This document shows, piece after piece, positions 1-8,481 of a DNA stretch of 64,000 nt. The position numbers and the translations under genes were made by a program. The notes under the pieces are model-generated. The model was given only the letters and a program-made list of their open reading frames with translations. It searched no databases and had not been told where the DNA came from. Positions within the stretch are counted from its first letter, which is position 1. Each line of letters opens with the position of its first letter. The stretch comes from Pseudomonas poae (GTDB lineage Bacteria; Pseudomonadota; Gammaproteobacteria; Pseudomonadales; Pseudomonadaceae): positions 62,001-126,000 of the forward strand of contig NZ_JYLI01000011.1 in the NCBI RefSeq assembly GCF_001439785.1, written 5' to 3'.

Positions 1-705
1 GGCACTGGCGATTTCCAGGCGCGCCGAGGCGTAGCTGTCGGCCAGGCCCACCGGCAAGGTCTTGGTCATCGGCGTGTGCAGCATCCAGGTCAGGTTGAAC
101 TCACCCAGCGAGAGGGTGACCACCATCAGCACACCGGCAAGAATCCCCGCCCGGCAGTTGGGCACCACCACGCTGAAAAAACGCTTGATCGGCCCTGCCC
201 CCAGGCTTGCGGCGGCCTCTTCCAGCACCGGCAGTTGCTGACGCTGCATCACCGCCATCACCGGACGCACCAGAAACGGCAGGGTGAACAGCACATGGCC
301 GACGAGGATGAACAGCCAACTGCTGCGGAACGCGCCGAACTGGCCATAGGTGAGCAACAACGCCAACGCACTGGCCAGGCCCGGCATTGCCACCGGCAGC
401 ACCATCAACTCCTCGAAGGCGCGGCTGAAGCGGTTGTTCATGCGTACCAGCGCGTAGGCCGCTGGCACGCCCACCACGCACACGCACACCGCGCAGGCCA
501 GGGCCAGTTGCAGCGACAACCACACCGTGGGCGAATAGGCCTGCCATACCTGGACCAGCCAGTCGAAGGTCAGGCCGCTGGAGAGCCCGACGAAGAAATT
601 GCGCGTCAGCCCCGCCATCAACGACAGCAGCACCGGCACCAGCATGAAGGCGCATACCAGCAGGGTGAACAGCAGTTGCAGCACAAACAACGATGAGCGT
701 TTCAC
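1..705 (-). CDS. ABC transporter permease, second of pair (3' end outside window)
   Basis: Inner-membrane permease of a binding-protein-dependent importer. The reading frame is open from a GTG at 705 to the window edge, so the C-terminus is missing. The first residues (VKRSSLFVLQLLFTLLVCAF) form a membrane segment, and several more hydrophobic segments follow. The GTG overlaps the TGA of the upstream permease gene as GTGA, which implies translational coupling. It belongs with the permease, binding protein and LacI regulator to its right; the ATPase gene should lie just left of the window. The substrate cannot be read from this protein. The call as permease is firm; the family (iron/phosphonate/polyamine-like, MetI type) is inferred. 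Confidence 0.8.
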   Translation of the reverse strand, partial: MKRSSLFVLQLLFTLLVCAFMLVPVLLSLMAGLTRNFFVGLSSGLTFDWLVQVWQAYSPTVWLSLQLALACAVCVCVVGVPAAYALVRMNNRFSRAFEELMVLPVAMPGLASALALLLTYGQFGAFRSSWLFILVGHVLFTLPFLVRPVMAVMQRQQLPVLEEAAASLGAGPIKRFFSVVVPNCRAGILAGVLMVVTLSLGEFNLTWMLHTPMTKTLPVGLADSYASARLEIASA

Positions 706-1517
706 AGAACCGTCCCCGCGTTTTTCACCAGGCGCCGGGTCAGCAGCAACACGGCCCAGGTCACCGCCCCCAGCACCACCGACAAGGCGGCGGCGACGGC
801 AAAGTTGGCGTAATTGGTGAACACGTTGTAGATCGCCACCGGTGTGACGTTCAGGCGCGTGCCCAAGGTAAAGGCGGTGCCGAAGGCGCCCATGGAGGTG
901 GCGAAGCAGATCGCGCCACACGAGGCCAGCGCCGGCGCCAGGCCAGGGATGATCACATCGCATACCACGCGCCAGTGCCCTGCCCCCAGCGAATGCGCGG
1001 CCTCTTCCAGGCTGCGGTCGAGGCTTTCGCACGCCGCCATCACGGTGAGAATCACCCGTGGAATCGAGAAGTACAGGTAGCCGACGAACAGCCCCACCAA
1101 CGAGTAGGCAAAGATCCAGCGCTCACCGGCCAGTTGCAGGCCCAGCGCGGCGAACAGGCCCTGGCGCCCGGCCAGCAGGATCACCAGAAACCCCACCACC
1201 ACGCCGGGAAATGCCAGTGGAAAGGTGAGCAGCGCGACCAGCGCCGAGCGTCCGGAAAACTGCTGGCGTGCCAGAAATACACCGCTGATGCCGCCGATCA
1301 CCAACGCCGTCAGCGTCACGACGACGGCCAGCGCACAGGTTTGCACCAGGCTGCCCAGGTATTGCGCACTGCTCAGCACCTGCCAGTAACCGCTGCCTTG
1401 ACTGTCGCGGCTTTGGCCGCCGAGCAGCATCAGGTGCGCCAGCGGCAATAGCCAGAACGCCAGCAACAGCGCAAAGGCCGGGGCCAGTGCCCAGGCGGCG
1501 CGAGGGGTCGAGGCCAC
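702..1517 (-). CDS. ABC transporter permease, first of pair
   Basis: Integral membrane subunit of about 271 residues, all hydrophobic segments with short loops. The EAA-type loop typical of binding-protein-dependent permeases is visible near residues 171-190 (ESLDRSLEEAAHSLGAGHWR). Translation starts at GTG 1517, right after the TAA of the binding-protein gene, with GAGG of that gene's 3' end serving as ribosome binding site. The end overlaps the next permease by four bases. It works with the periplasmic binding protein at 1518-2522. Substrate unknown. Confidence 0.85.
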   Translation of the reverse strand: MASTPRAAWALAPAFALLLAFWLLPLAHLMLLGGQSRDSQGSGYWQVLSSAQYLGSLVQTCALAVVVTLTALVIGGISGVFLARQQFSGRSALVALLTFPLAFPGVVVGFLVILLAGRQGLFAALGLQLAGERWIFAYSLVGLFVGYLYFSIPRVILTVMAACESLDRSLEEAAHSLGAGHWRVVCDVIIPGLAPALASCGAICFATSMGAFGTAFTLGTRLNVTPVAIYNVFTNYANFAVAAALSVVLGAVTWAVLLLTRRLVKNAGTVL

Positions 1518-2522
1518 TTACTTGACCTCGTTGAGGTAGCGGGCGGCGAAGGCTTCCTGCACGGCGGCCATTTTCTGATAGTCCACCACGCCGGCACGGG
1601 CGTAGTCGCTGTCGGGCAGGAACTGCGCGGCCACGTCGGCCGGCATCTGCACCGGGCGCACCGGCCGCAGGTAGGCCTTGGCCCACAACGCCTGGCCTGC
1701 ATCGGACAATACGAAGTCGAGGACCTTTTCACCGTTGGCGCGGTGCGGCGCATTCGCCACCAGGCTCATCACATAGGGCACGCTGATGCTGCCTTCCTTG
1801 GGGATCACGAAGGCGACGTTGGCGTTGTCCTTGTAGCGGGCGCGGTAGGCGTTGAAGTCGTAGTCCACCAGGATCGGCAACTCGCCGGACAACACCCGCG
1901 CATAGGCCGTCTGCTTGGGCACGATAGGGGCGTTTTTCGCCAGCTTCTGGAAGTAGTCGATGGCCGGCGCGAAGTTGTCCAGATCGCCCCCCAGCGCGCG
2001 GTTGATCGCGACCGCCGAGACGTAACCGACAAACGCGCTGGACGGGTCCAGGTAGCCGACCATGCCTTTGTATTCAGGCTTGAGCAAGTCCGCCCAGCTT
2101 TGCGGCACGGGCAGACCGCCGAGGGCATCGACGTTGACCATGATGCCCAGGGTGCCGGAGTGGATCGCGAACCACTGCCCGGACGGGTCTTTGAGACCGG
2201 CGGGAACCTGTTCCCAACCCTTGGGTTTGTAGCCCTCGACCACGCCAGCCTTTTGCGCCTGCAGGCCGAAGGTCACGCCGTAATAGACCACGTCGGCGAC
2301 CGGCGCGGCTTTTTCGGCGACCAACTGCGCCAGGGACTGGCCGGAGTTCTTGTTGTCCAGCGGCACCTGCACGCCGGTCTGCGCGGCGATGGCTTTGAGC
2401 TGGGTGCCCCAGTCGGCCCAGTCCGGCGGGCAGTTGTAGCAGATCGCGGTGTCGGCGGCCTGGGCCAGGCTTGCCATGCCACACAGCAGCGCGGCGGCCA
2501 GGGTTTTACGGAGTGTGCGCAT
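1518..2522 (-). CDS. ABC transporter periplasmic substrate-binding protein
   Basis: Extracellular solute-binding protein of 334 residues. The ATG at 2522 is preferred over the one at 2537 because AGGA lies 8 bases before it, and the protein then begins with a clean signal peptide (about 22 residues ending AQA before ADTAICYN). The fold type is that of iron, phosphonate, thiamine and polyamine binding proteins (clamshell with GTLGIMVN, PQSWADLLKPEYKG and GYLDPSSA segments). The start overlaps the 3' end of the LacI-type regulator gene, so regulator and importer are one transcript. Two cysteines close together near the mature N-terminus (ICYNC) are a little unusual. The ligand cannot be assigned. 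Confidence 0.82.
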   Translation of the reverse strand: MRTLRKTLAAALLCGMASLAQAADTAICYNCPPDWADWGTQLKAIAAQTGVQVPLDNKNSGQSLAQLVAEKAAPVADVVYYGVTFGLQAQKAGVVEGYKPKGWEQVPAGLKDPSGQWFAIHSGTLGIMVNVDALGGLPVPQSWADLLKPEYKGMVGYLDPSSAFVGYVSAVAINRALGGDLDNFAPAIDYFQKLAKNAPIVPKQTAYARVLSGELPILVDYDFNAYRARYKDNANVAFVIPKEGSISVPYVMSLVANAPHRANGEKVLDFVLSDAGQALWAKAYLRPVRPVQMPADVAAQFLPDSDYARAGVVDYQKMAAVQEAFAARYLNEVK

Positions 2523-3525
2523 CAGGGGTGTCCTCATGGGGTTGAGTGCTTTCGCCCGGCCGGATATGGCAAGGCAGACAATGGGAAATCGGCGCGTTGC
2601 CGGCGATCTGCGCCAGCAACTGGTCAATCACGGTGCCGGCGAGCAGCGCGATGGGCTGCACCACGCTGCATAACGTGGGGTGCAGCTGCGTGCCGAGGGT
2701 GATGCCGTCAAAGCCCATCACCGAGAGTTGCCCGGGCACGTTCCAGCCATTGCGGCGCAGCTCGGCAATCAGGCTGATGGCGAGGAAATCGTTGGAACAC
2801 AGCAGTGCTGTCGGCGCGTCGGGGCCGGTCAGAAACGGTTCGATAGCGGCGAATTCGGCCTGGGTGTGCGCAGGCATTTCGATCACCGGGCGGCTGTTGA
2901 GGCCCGCGGTTTTCATCGCATCGCAGTAGCCGGCATGGCGCAGGCGCGCACGGTCGGACTGCAACGCGGGGCCGGCGACCATGCTGATGCGCCGGTGTCC
3001 CGCATCCAGCAGGTAACGGGTGGCCAGGGCCATGCCGGCGCGGTTGTCCACTGACACAGCGCTGTAATCGGGGTTGCTGGGTTGGTGGTACGCCAGCACG
3101 AACGGCGTCTGCTCGCTGGCCAGGCTGTTGAGCACATTGTTGCTCTCGGCGTCGGTGACGGTCAGTACCAGCCCGTCCACGCGCTGGCGCAGCAACTCTT
3201 CCACCACAATGCTCTCGCGCTCGCTGCTGTAGTCGGTGGTCGCCAGCAACAGACTGTAGCCGCGCAACCGCGCGGCGCGCTCCATGGCCTGGAACTGTTC
3301 GGCGAACACCGGGTTGAGCAGGTTGGGCACCACCACGCCGATCAGTTGCGTGGTTTGCAGGCGCAGCTGACGGCCCAGCAGGTTGGGCCGAAACCCCAAC
3401 TCACGGGCGGCGGCGAACACCTGTTCACGGGTAGTCGGACGCACCTGGTCGGGAGAGGCAAAGGTGCGCGCGGCGGTGGCACGGGACACGCCGGCCAGGC
3501 GCGCAACGTCTTTCAGATCAGGCAT
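2506..3525 (-). CDS. LacI-family transcriptional regulator
   Basis: DNA-binding repressor of 339 residues. The start at 3525 gives the classic LacI N-terminus MPDLKDVARLAGVSRATAAR (helix-turn-helix in the first ~25 residues). A hinge (RPNLLGRQLR) and a periplasmic-binding-protein-like sensor domain follow (IGVVVPNLLNPVFAEQFQAM to the end). Longer upstream starts run through a repeat element and are rejected. The gene overlaps the binding-protein gene by 17 bases and probably senses the substrate of that importer. It resembles GntR (gluconate)-type LacI regulators in the hinge region, but the effector is not identifiable from sequence. Confidence 0.88.
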   Translation of the reverse strand: MPDLKDVARLAGVSRATAARTFASPDQVRPTTREQVFAAARELGFRPNLLGRQLRLQTTQLIGVVVPNLLNPVFAEQFQAMERAARLRGYSLLLATTDYSSERESIVVEELLRQRVDGLVLTVTDAESNNVLNSLASEQTPFVLAYHQPSNPDYSAVSVDNRAGMALATRYLLDAGHRRISMVAGPALQSDRARLRHAGYCDAMKTAGLNSRPVIEMPAHTQAEFAAIEPFLTGPDAPTALLCSNDFLAISLIAELRRNGWNVPGQLSVMGFDGITLGTQLHPTLCSVVQPIALLAGTVIDQLLAQIAGNAPISHCLPCHIRPGESTQPHEDTPDAHTP

Positions 3526-3621
3526 GGTCACTCGCTTGAGATCGATCTCATTGGCGAGGACAGTAACGGGGGAATATGGCAGGACGGTGGTGAAGAGATG
3601 ACGGTTTGATGTCAGTGAATT

Positions 3622-3642
3622 CATGTGCAAAAAATGCATATG
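3622..3642. promoter_or_regulatory. Imperfect palindrome upstream of LacI-type gene
   Basis: CATGTGCA and TGCATATG form an inverted repeat (7 of 8 positions) about 100 bases before the regulator start. It could be a self-regulation site, but it lacks the central CG usual in LacI-family operators, so this is a weak suggestion. Confidence 0.25.
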
Positions 3643-3730
3643 TGGGAGCAGGCTTGCTCGCGAAAGGGCCGCATCAGTCAATGTTGCTGTGACTGACCCA
3701 GCGCCTTCGCGAGCGAGCCCGCTCCCACAC
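3641..3730. repeat. REPIN-like inverted repeat (short family)
   Basis: Arms TGTGGGAGC(A)GGCTTGCTCGCGAA and the reverse complement, separated by about 40 bases. This is the two-headed repetitive extragenic palindrome common in fluorescent pseudomonads. It fills most of the 354-base gap between the LacI gene (3525) and nspC (3880); apart from it and the palindrome at 3622 nothing else is recognisable there. Related copies are at 6344, 13699, 32408 and 39141. Confidence 0.8.
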
Positions 3731-3879
3731 AGGCTCGATGTATGCCCATGGATGGTCATAATCGCCGGGTATCGTCAAAAACCGGCGCGGCAAAATCCGC
3801 TCGCTAACCTTTCGATCCTGTCCAAGTGCGGGCACAATGCGTGTCCTTTTTTGGCAGGCACCGCCGCAGGCTCTCAAAA

Positions 3880-4977
3880 ATGATCAAAACGCCGTATTAC
3901 CTCATCGACAAACAGAAGCTTCTGGTCAACATGCAGAAGATTGCCTACGTGCGCGAGCAGTCCGGCGCCAAGGCTCTGCTGGCACTGAAGTGCTTTGCCA
4001 CCTGGTCGGTGTTCGACCTGATGCAGCAATACATGGACGGCACCACGTCGTCGTCGCTGTATGAGCTCAAGCTCGGCCGCCAGAAGTTCGAGGGCGAAGC
4101 GCACGCCTACAGCGTGGCCTGGGCCGACGATGAAATCGAAGAGATGCTGGAAAACTGCGACAAGATCATCTTCAACTCCATCAGCCAGTTGCAGCGCTTC
4201 GCCGAACGCAGCGAAGGCAAGACCCGTGGCCTGCGCGTGAACCCGCAGGTGAGCAGCTCCGACTACCTGCTGGCCGACCCGGCGCGCCCGTTCAGCCGCC
4301 TGGGCGAGTGGGACCCGGTGAAGATCGACGGCGTGATCGAGCAGATCTCCGGTTTCATGTTTCACAACAACTGCGAGAACGGCGACTTCAGCCTGTTCGA
4401 CAAAATGCTCGGCACCATCGAAGAACGCTTTGGCGCGCTGCTGCACAAGGTCAAGTGGGTCAGCCTCGGCGGCGGCATCCACTTCACCGGTGAAGGCTAT
4501 GCGCTGGATGCGTTCTGCGCGCGGCTCAAGGCGTTCTCCGAGAAGTACGGCGTGCAGGTCTACCTGGAACCGGGCGAAGCGGCGATCACCAACAGTGCGT
4601 CCCTGGAAGTGACGGTGCTCGACACCCTCTACAACGGCAAGCACCTGGCCGTGGTCGACAGCTCCATCGAAGCCCACCTGCTGGACCTGCTGATCTACCG
4701 TCTCAACGCCAAGCTGGCGCCGAGCGAGGGTGAGCACACCTATATGGTGTGCGGCAAATCCTGCCTGGCCGGGGACATCTTCGGCGAGTATCAATTTGAT
4801 CGTCCGTTGGCCATCGGCGATCGGCTGTCGTTCATCGACACCGCAGGCTACACCATGGTCAAGAAAAACTGGTTCAACGGCCTGAAAATGCCGTCCATCG
4901 TAGTGAAACAACTCGACGGTACAGTCGAAGTGGTTCGTGAATTTGGTTACGACGACTACCTGTCCAGCCTTTCGTAA
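3880..4977 (+). CDS. nspC: Carboxynorspermidine decarboxylase
   Basis: PLP-dependent, alanine-racemase-fold decarboxylase of 365 residues that converts carboxynorspermidine or carboxyspermidine to the polyamine. Visible family features: the PLP lysine segment LLALKCFATWSVF near residue 45, the GGGIHFTGEGY phosphate-binding glycine-rich loop, the YLEPGEA motif, and the VCGKSCLAGD active-site cysteine motif near residue 290. The ATG at 3880 gives the normal family N-terminus (MIKTPYYLIDKQKL). The dehydrogenase that makes its substrate follows 28 bases downstream, so the two genes form the alternative (CASDH/CASDC) spermidine route. In many bacteria the order is reversed. Confidence 0.92.
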   Translation: MIKTPYYLIDKQKLLVNMQKIAYVREQSGAKALLALKCFATWSVFDLMQQYMDGTTSSSLYELKLGRQKFEGEAHAYSVAWADDEIEEMLENCDKIIFNSISQLQRFAERSEGKTRGLRVNPQVSSSDYLLADPARPFSRLGEWDPVKIDGVIEQISGFMFHNNCENGDFSLFDKMLGTIEERFGALLHKVKWVSLGGGIHFTGEGYALDAFCARLKAFSEKYGVQVYLEPGEAAITNSASLEVTVLDTLYNGKHLAVVDSSIEAHLLDLLIYRLNAKLAPSEGEHTYMVCGKSCLAGDIFGEYQFDRPLAIGDRLSFIDTAGYTMVKKNWFNGLKMPSIVVKQLDGTVEVVREFGYDDYLSSLS

Positions 4978-5005
4978 GCTGGCGGATATAGGAGAAATAA
5001 AGCAA

Positions 5006-6250
5006 TTGAAAAAGAACGTTCTTATCATTGGTGCAGGAGGTGTCGCCAAGGTGGTGGCCCACAAGTGCGCGCAGCACAACGACGAACTCGGTCGTATTGC
5101 TATCGCGTCGCGCAACATCTCCAAATGCCAGGCCATCATCGACAGCGTCAAGGCCAAGGGTAGCCTCAAGGTACCCGCCGACATCCAGGCCTTCGCGCTG
5201 AACGCTCTGGACGTGGAAGCGACCAAGGCCCTGATCCGCGAGACCGAATCGCAGATCGTCATCAACGTGGGTTCCGCGTTCCTCAACATGTCGGTACTGC
5301 GTGCCTGCATCGACACGGGCGTTGCCTACCTTGACACCGCCATTCACGAAGAGCCGGGCAAGGTCTGCGAGACCCCGCCGTGGTACGGCAACTACGAATG
5401 GAACCACCTGGAAGAGTGCAAACAGAAGAACATCACCGCCATCCTTGGCGTGGGCTTCGACCCGGGTGTCGTCAACGCGTATGCCGCGCTGGCGCAGCAA
5501 CAGCATTTCGACCGCATTGATTCGATCGACATTCTCGACGTCAATGCTGGCAGCCATGGCAAATACTTTGCCACCAACTTCGACCCGGAAATCAACTTCC
5601 GCGAGTTCACCGGGCAGGTGTGGAGCTGGCAGAACAGCCAGTGGACCAGCAACACCATGTTCGAAGTCAAACGAACCGACGACCTGCCGGTAGTCGGTTC
5701 GCAGAACCTCTACCTCACCGGCCACGATGAAGTGCACTCGCTGTCGAAAAACCTCGACGTGCCCAACGTGCGGTTCTGGATGAGCTTCGGCGAACACTAC
5801 ATCAACGTGTTCAATGTGCTGAAAAACCTCGGCTTGCTGTCCGAAAAGCCGGTCAAGACCGCCGAAGGCCTGGAAGTGGTGCCGTTGAAAGTGGTCAAGG
5901 CCGTGCTGCCCGACCCGTCTTCGCTCGCACCTGGCTACACCGGCAAGACCTGCATCGGTGACCTGGTCAAAGGCACCAAGGGCGGCCAACCACGTGAGAT
6001 GTTCATCTACAACGTGGCCTGCCATGAAGAAGCCTTCGCCGAGACCGACAGCCAGGGCATCTCCTACACCGCAGGCGTGCCACCGGTTGCAGCAGCGCTG
6101 CTGGTTGCCCGTGGCGAGTGGGACGTGAAACACATGGCCAACGTCGAGGAACTGCCGGCTGAGCCGTTCCTGAAAGCGCTGGACGTGATGGGCTTGCCGA
6201 CCCGGATCAAGGATGAGAAAGGTGATCGGGCCTGGGATGCGATTGCCTGA
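5006..6250 (+). CDS. Carboxynorspermidine / saccharopine dehydrogenase family protein
   Basis: NAD(P)-dependent enzyme of 414 residues of the Lys1/saccharopine dehydrogenase family. It is expected to condense aspartate semialdehyde with a diamine to give carboxy(nor)spermidine for NspC. A Rossmann motif VLIIGAGGVAKVVAHKC lies at residues 5-21. The start is taken as TTG at 5006 because GGAG lies at 4991-4994, the Rossmann fold begins immediately after, and the ATG at 4937 lies inside nspC. There is a further conserved core (FDPGVVNAYAALAQQ, near residue 155). It ends at a strong terminator. Function is inferred from family and from pairing with nspC. Confidence 0.9.
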   Translation: MKKNVLIIGAGGVAKVVAHKCAQHNDELGRIAIASRNISKCQAIIDSVKAKGSLKVPADIQAFALNALDVEATKALIRETESQIVINVGSAFLNMSVLRACIDTGVAYLDTAIHEEPGKVCETPPWYGNYEWNHLEECKQKNITAILGVGFDPGVVNAYAALAQQQHFDRIDSIDILDVNAGSHGKYFATNFDPEINFREFTGQVWSWQNSQWTSNTMFEVKRTDDLPVVGSQNLYLTGHDEVHSLSKNLDVPNVRFWMSFGEHYINVFNVLKNLGLLSEKPVKTAEGLEVVPLKVVKAVLPDPSSLAPGYTGKTCIGDLVKGTKGGQPREMFIYNVACHEEAFAETDSQGISYTAGVPPVAAALLVARGEWDVKHMANVEELPAEPFLKALDVMGLPTRIKDEKGDRAWDAIA

Positions 6251-6271
6251 TAGGCGATAGCTGACCGAACA

Positions 6272-6302
6272 AAAAAATGCGCCCTCAGGGGCGCATTTTT
6301 TG
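6272..6302 (+). terminator. Rho-independent terminator of nspC operon
   Basis: ATGCGCCC - TCAG - GGGCGCAT perfect 8-base-pair stem (6277-6296), followed by a run of T and preceded by a run of A. It lies 22 bases after the dehydrogenase stop codon. Confidence 0.93.
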
Positions 6303-6343
6303 TTGGGGGTGAGTAACGATTCCCAAAACACCGGAGATCCAAA

Positions 6344-6433
6344 TGTGGGAGGGGCTGGCCCCCGATGGCAATGTGTCAGTTAACACATTTCCATCTGACC
6401 CACCGCTATCGGGGGCAAGTCCCCCTCCCACAC
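6344..6433. repeat. REPIN-like inverted repeat (short family)
   Basis: Outer arms TGTGGGAGGGG...CCCCCTCCCACA with inner arms around GGCCCCCGAT / ATCGGGGGCAAG. Same family as the copy at 3641. It sits just 3' of the nspC operon terminator. Confidence 0.8.
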
Positions 6434-6451
6434 TTGAATCTGCAGTGGCTG

Positions 6452-6636
6452 TTATTCCAGATGCCTGGCCGAATTACTCAATGCCCTTGAACACTGCAAC
6501 AACACCGACGCCAGCTGCTTCTCCGCATCCGCCCTGCTCCACCGGCTGGTCGGCGCCACCACATGCACCGCCGCCACCGGGCGGCCATTCGCCCCCAGTA
6601 CCGGCGCGCCAATGGTCATGTCAACAGCTCCTGGCC
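6452..6636 (-). pseudogene. 3' remnant of an IclR-family regulator
   Basis: On the minus strand the frame ending at TAA 6452 reads, in part, DMTIGAPVLGANGRPVAAVHV, followed about 20 residues later by LLQCSRALSNSARHLE. This matches the end of the IclR effector-binding domain (the APV-D-GRVVAALSV strand and the last helix). No upstream helix-turn-helix part exists: within a few bases the frame runs into the 135-base repeat at 6642. It is therefore a truncated gene, about 60 codons, probably not expressed. Family assignment is by motif recognition only. Confidence 0.6.
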
Positions 6637-6641
6637 ATTCC

Positions 6642-6776
6642 TGTGGCGAGCAGGCTTGTCCTGCGCTGGGCTGCGCAGCAGCCCCAAAACCAGGCGCTGA
6701 GCCGTATCAGGTACACCGCGTTTTACTGGATTGGGGGCGCTTCGCACCCCAACGCGGGGCAAGCCCGCTCGCCACA
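6642..6776 (-). repeat. 135-base composite palindromic repeat, copy 1
   Basis: Bounded by GTGGCGAGCAGGCTTG and CAAGCCCGCTCGCCAC. It contains two inner hairpins (CTGGGCTGCGCAGCAGCCCC and GGGGGCGCTTCGCACCCC) joined by a conserved linker. Five further copies occur in the window (14052, 35957, 38989, 48520, 62284). This copy is in reverse orientation compared with 14052 and abuts the IclR remnant. Confidence 0.85.
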
Positions 6777-6817
6777 GAGACTCCGGTTTGCTGCGCGACA
6801 GTGCCAAGTCGAAGTAA

Positions 6818-7726
6818 TCAAAACACCGACCACCCAATCCGCTCACTCAACAACTCCAGCGCCTTCATCCCCGCCAGCGAGTTCCCCGCCGCGTTCAACT
6901 CTGGTGACCACACGCACACCGTGAACTGCCCCGGCACTACCGCGACAATACCACCCCCTACCCCGCTCTTGCCCGGCAACCCCACGCGATAGGCAAAATT
7001 GCCCGCTTCGTCATACAGCCCGCTGGTGGCCATGATGGAGTTGACTTGTTTGGTCTGGCGCGCGGTAAGGATCTGTTCGCCGCTGTGGGCGCTTACGCCT
7101 TCGTTGGCCAGAAAGCTGAAAGCCTTGGCCAGGTCCAGGCAGCTCATCTGCAAGGCGCAGTAGTTGAAGTAGCTGTGCAACACTGCGTCGACGTCGTTGT
7201 GGAAGTTGCCGAAGGCTTTCATCAGGTAAGCCATGGCCGCGTTGCGCGCGCCGTGCTGGGCTTCGGAGTCGGCGACGATGCTGTTGACCAGGATCTGCGG
7301 GTTGCCTGACAGGCGCCGGACGAAGTCGCGCATCGACAGGATCGGCACGGCGAAGCGCGACTGGTTGATGTCGCAGATCACCAGGGCGCCGGCGTTGATA
7401 AACGGGTTGCGCGGGCGGCCACGCTCGAACTCCAGCTGCACCATGGAGTTGAACGGTTGCCCGGAAGGCTCATGGCCCAGGCGCTCCCAAATGGTTTCGC
7501 CGCCGTGGTCGATGGCCTGTACCAGGCTAAAGACCTTGGAGATGCTCTGCACCGAGAACAGCGTATCGGCATCCCCCGCGCAGTAGGCCGCGCCGTCGTT
7601 GCCATACACGGCGATACCAAGCTGATTGGCGGGCACATCGGCCAGCGCGGGGATGTAGTCGGCGACTTTGCCCTGGCCGATCAGTGGACGAACTTCGTCG
7701 AGAATCGCGTCCAGCAGTGCCTGCAT
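6818..7726 (-). CDS. glsA: Glutaminase
   Basis: Serine-dependent beta-lactamase-fold glutaminase of 302 residues, hydrolysing glutamine to glutamate and ammonia in the cytosol. The catalytic pair is in [12 protein letters not shown] (Ser61, Lys64). Other family blocks: [30 protein letters not shown] and [18 protein letters not shown]. The start at 7726 ([20 protein letters not shown]) has AGGA 6 bases upstream and the normal family length; ATGs at 7741 and 7756 are possible. The gene stands alone between an IclR remnant/repeat and the RNase gene. Confidence 0.94.
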   Translation of the reverse strand: MQALLDAILDEVRPLIGQGKVADYIPALADVPANQLGIAVYGNDGAAYCAGDADTLFSVQSISKVFSLVQAIDHGGETIWERLGHEPSGQPFNSMVQLEFERGRPRNPFINAGALVICDINQSRFAVPILSMRDFVRRLSGNPQILVNSIVADSEAQHGARNAAMAYLMKAFGNFHNDVDAVLHSYFNYCALQMSCLDLAKAFSFLANEGVSAHSGEQILTARQTKQVNSIMATSGLYDEAGNFAYRVGLPGKSGVGGGIVAVVPGQFTVCVWSPELNAAGNSLAGMKALELLSERIGWSVF

Positions 7727-7816
7727 GTCTTGTCCTGTCATCGTGCCTTGCATCATGGATAAGCGGGGCGCGGAGGATACCGCAAAGGGGCGGATCAGGC
7801 AGGTGTCGCGCTCACA

Positions 7817-8446
7817 TTAACGCTGCACCGGAATGCGGATATCGCCGCCCCGGCACTGCGTCTTCACACTTCTGGGGCAACCGGCAAAGCGCAGTTCCTT
7901 GCTCAGGCATACGCGCACTTCGGACAATACCTTGCCCTTGCAGATGACCGCCACGCTGTGGTTGCCCATGGCAGGGTTGCTTTGGCGAAAAAGCGCTTCG
8001 ATTTCAGCGGCCTCCAGATAATTGGGCACGTTGAACGGTTGCAGCTGTTGCGGAATCTGCACGGAGGCCAGTGCGGCGTCCGTCGCGTCGAGGTAGCGCG
8101 TGGCGTCCAGGCCGCTGCATGTACCGTGCTTGCTCCACTCGTGCTTGAGCAGCGCCCGCGTGGGGAAGATCAACGCGCCCTTGGCCAGCTCGGCGTCCGA
8201 CAGCCGTGACCGTGAATCACACGCCAACGGCCAGCCACCCTTCGCATACTGCGGCCAAAGCCCGTGCAGCACAAAACCATAGCCCTTGCCCGAACACTGC
8301 TCGTTGTGCGGATGGGTGAGGCAGAACGTCGGTGACCACGACAACGACAACACATAAAAATCAAAATCCCCGGCCGGCCGCTGCTCCCGGGGCGCTGCGG
8401 TCACGGTTGCGGCCAGGACCAGCCACACGGCCATCCAGTATTTCAT
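7817..8446 (-). CDS. Ribonuclease T2 family protein
   Basis: Secreted or periplasmic endoribonuclease of 209 residues with a signal peptide (residues 1-18, ending VTAA). Both catalytic segments are present: HGLWPQ (His61) and KHEWSKHGTC (His102, Glu103, His107). Four or more paired cysteines fit the disulphide-bonded T2 fold. The ribosome binding site AAGGAA sits 7 bases before the ATG. Monocistronic in appearance. It resembles E. coli RNase I in size and motif order. Confidence 0.93.
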   Translation of the reverse strand: MKYWMAVWLVLAATVTAAPREQRPAGDFDFYVLSLSWSPTFCLTHPHNEQCSGKGYGFVLHGLWPQYAKGGWPLACDSRSRLSDAELAKGALIFPTRALLKHEWSKHGTCSGLDATRYLDATDAALASVQIPQQLQPFNVPNYLEAAEIEALFRQSNPAMGNHSVAVICKGKVLSEVRVCLSKELRFAGCPRSVKTQCRGGDIRIPVQR

Positions 8447-8481
8447 GGGTCAATTCCTTGAAAAGACTGATCCTGGCACGC

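Noticed and set aside
3874..5316. 480-codon minus-strand ORF opposite nspC and the dehydrogenase
   Set aside because: Mirror of two well-supported genes; composition rich in His/Arg/Val/Gln as in antisense frames of G+C-rich DNA, no family motif.
4874..6331. 485-codon minus-strand ORF
   Set aside because: Antisense to the dehydrogenase gene, runs through its terminator and has no ribosome binding site.
7726..7756. Longer glutaminase starts (7741, 7753, 7756)
   Set aside because: They add non-conserved residues and have weaker ribosome binding sites than the ATG at 7726.
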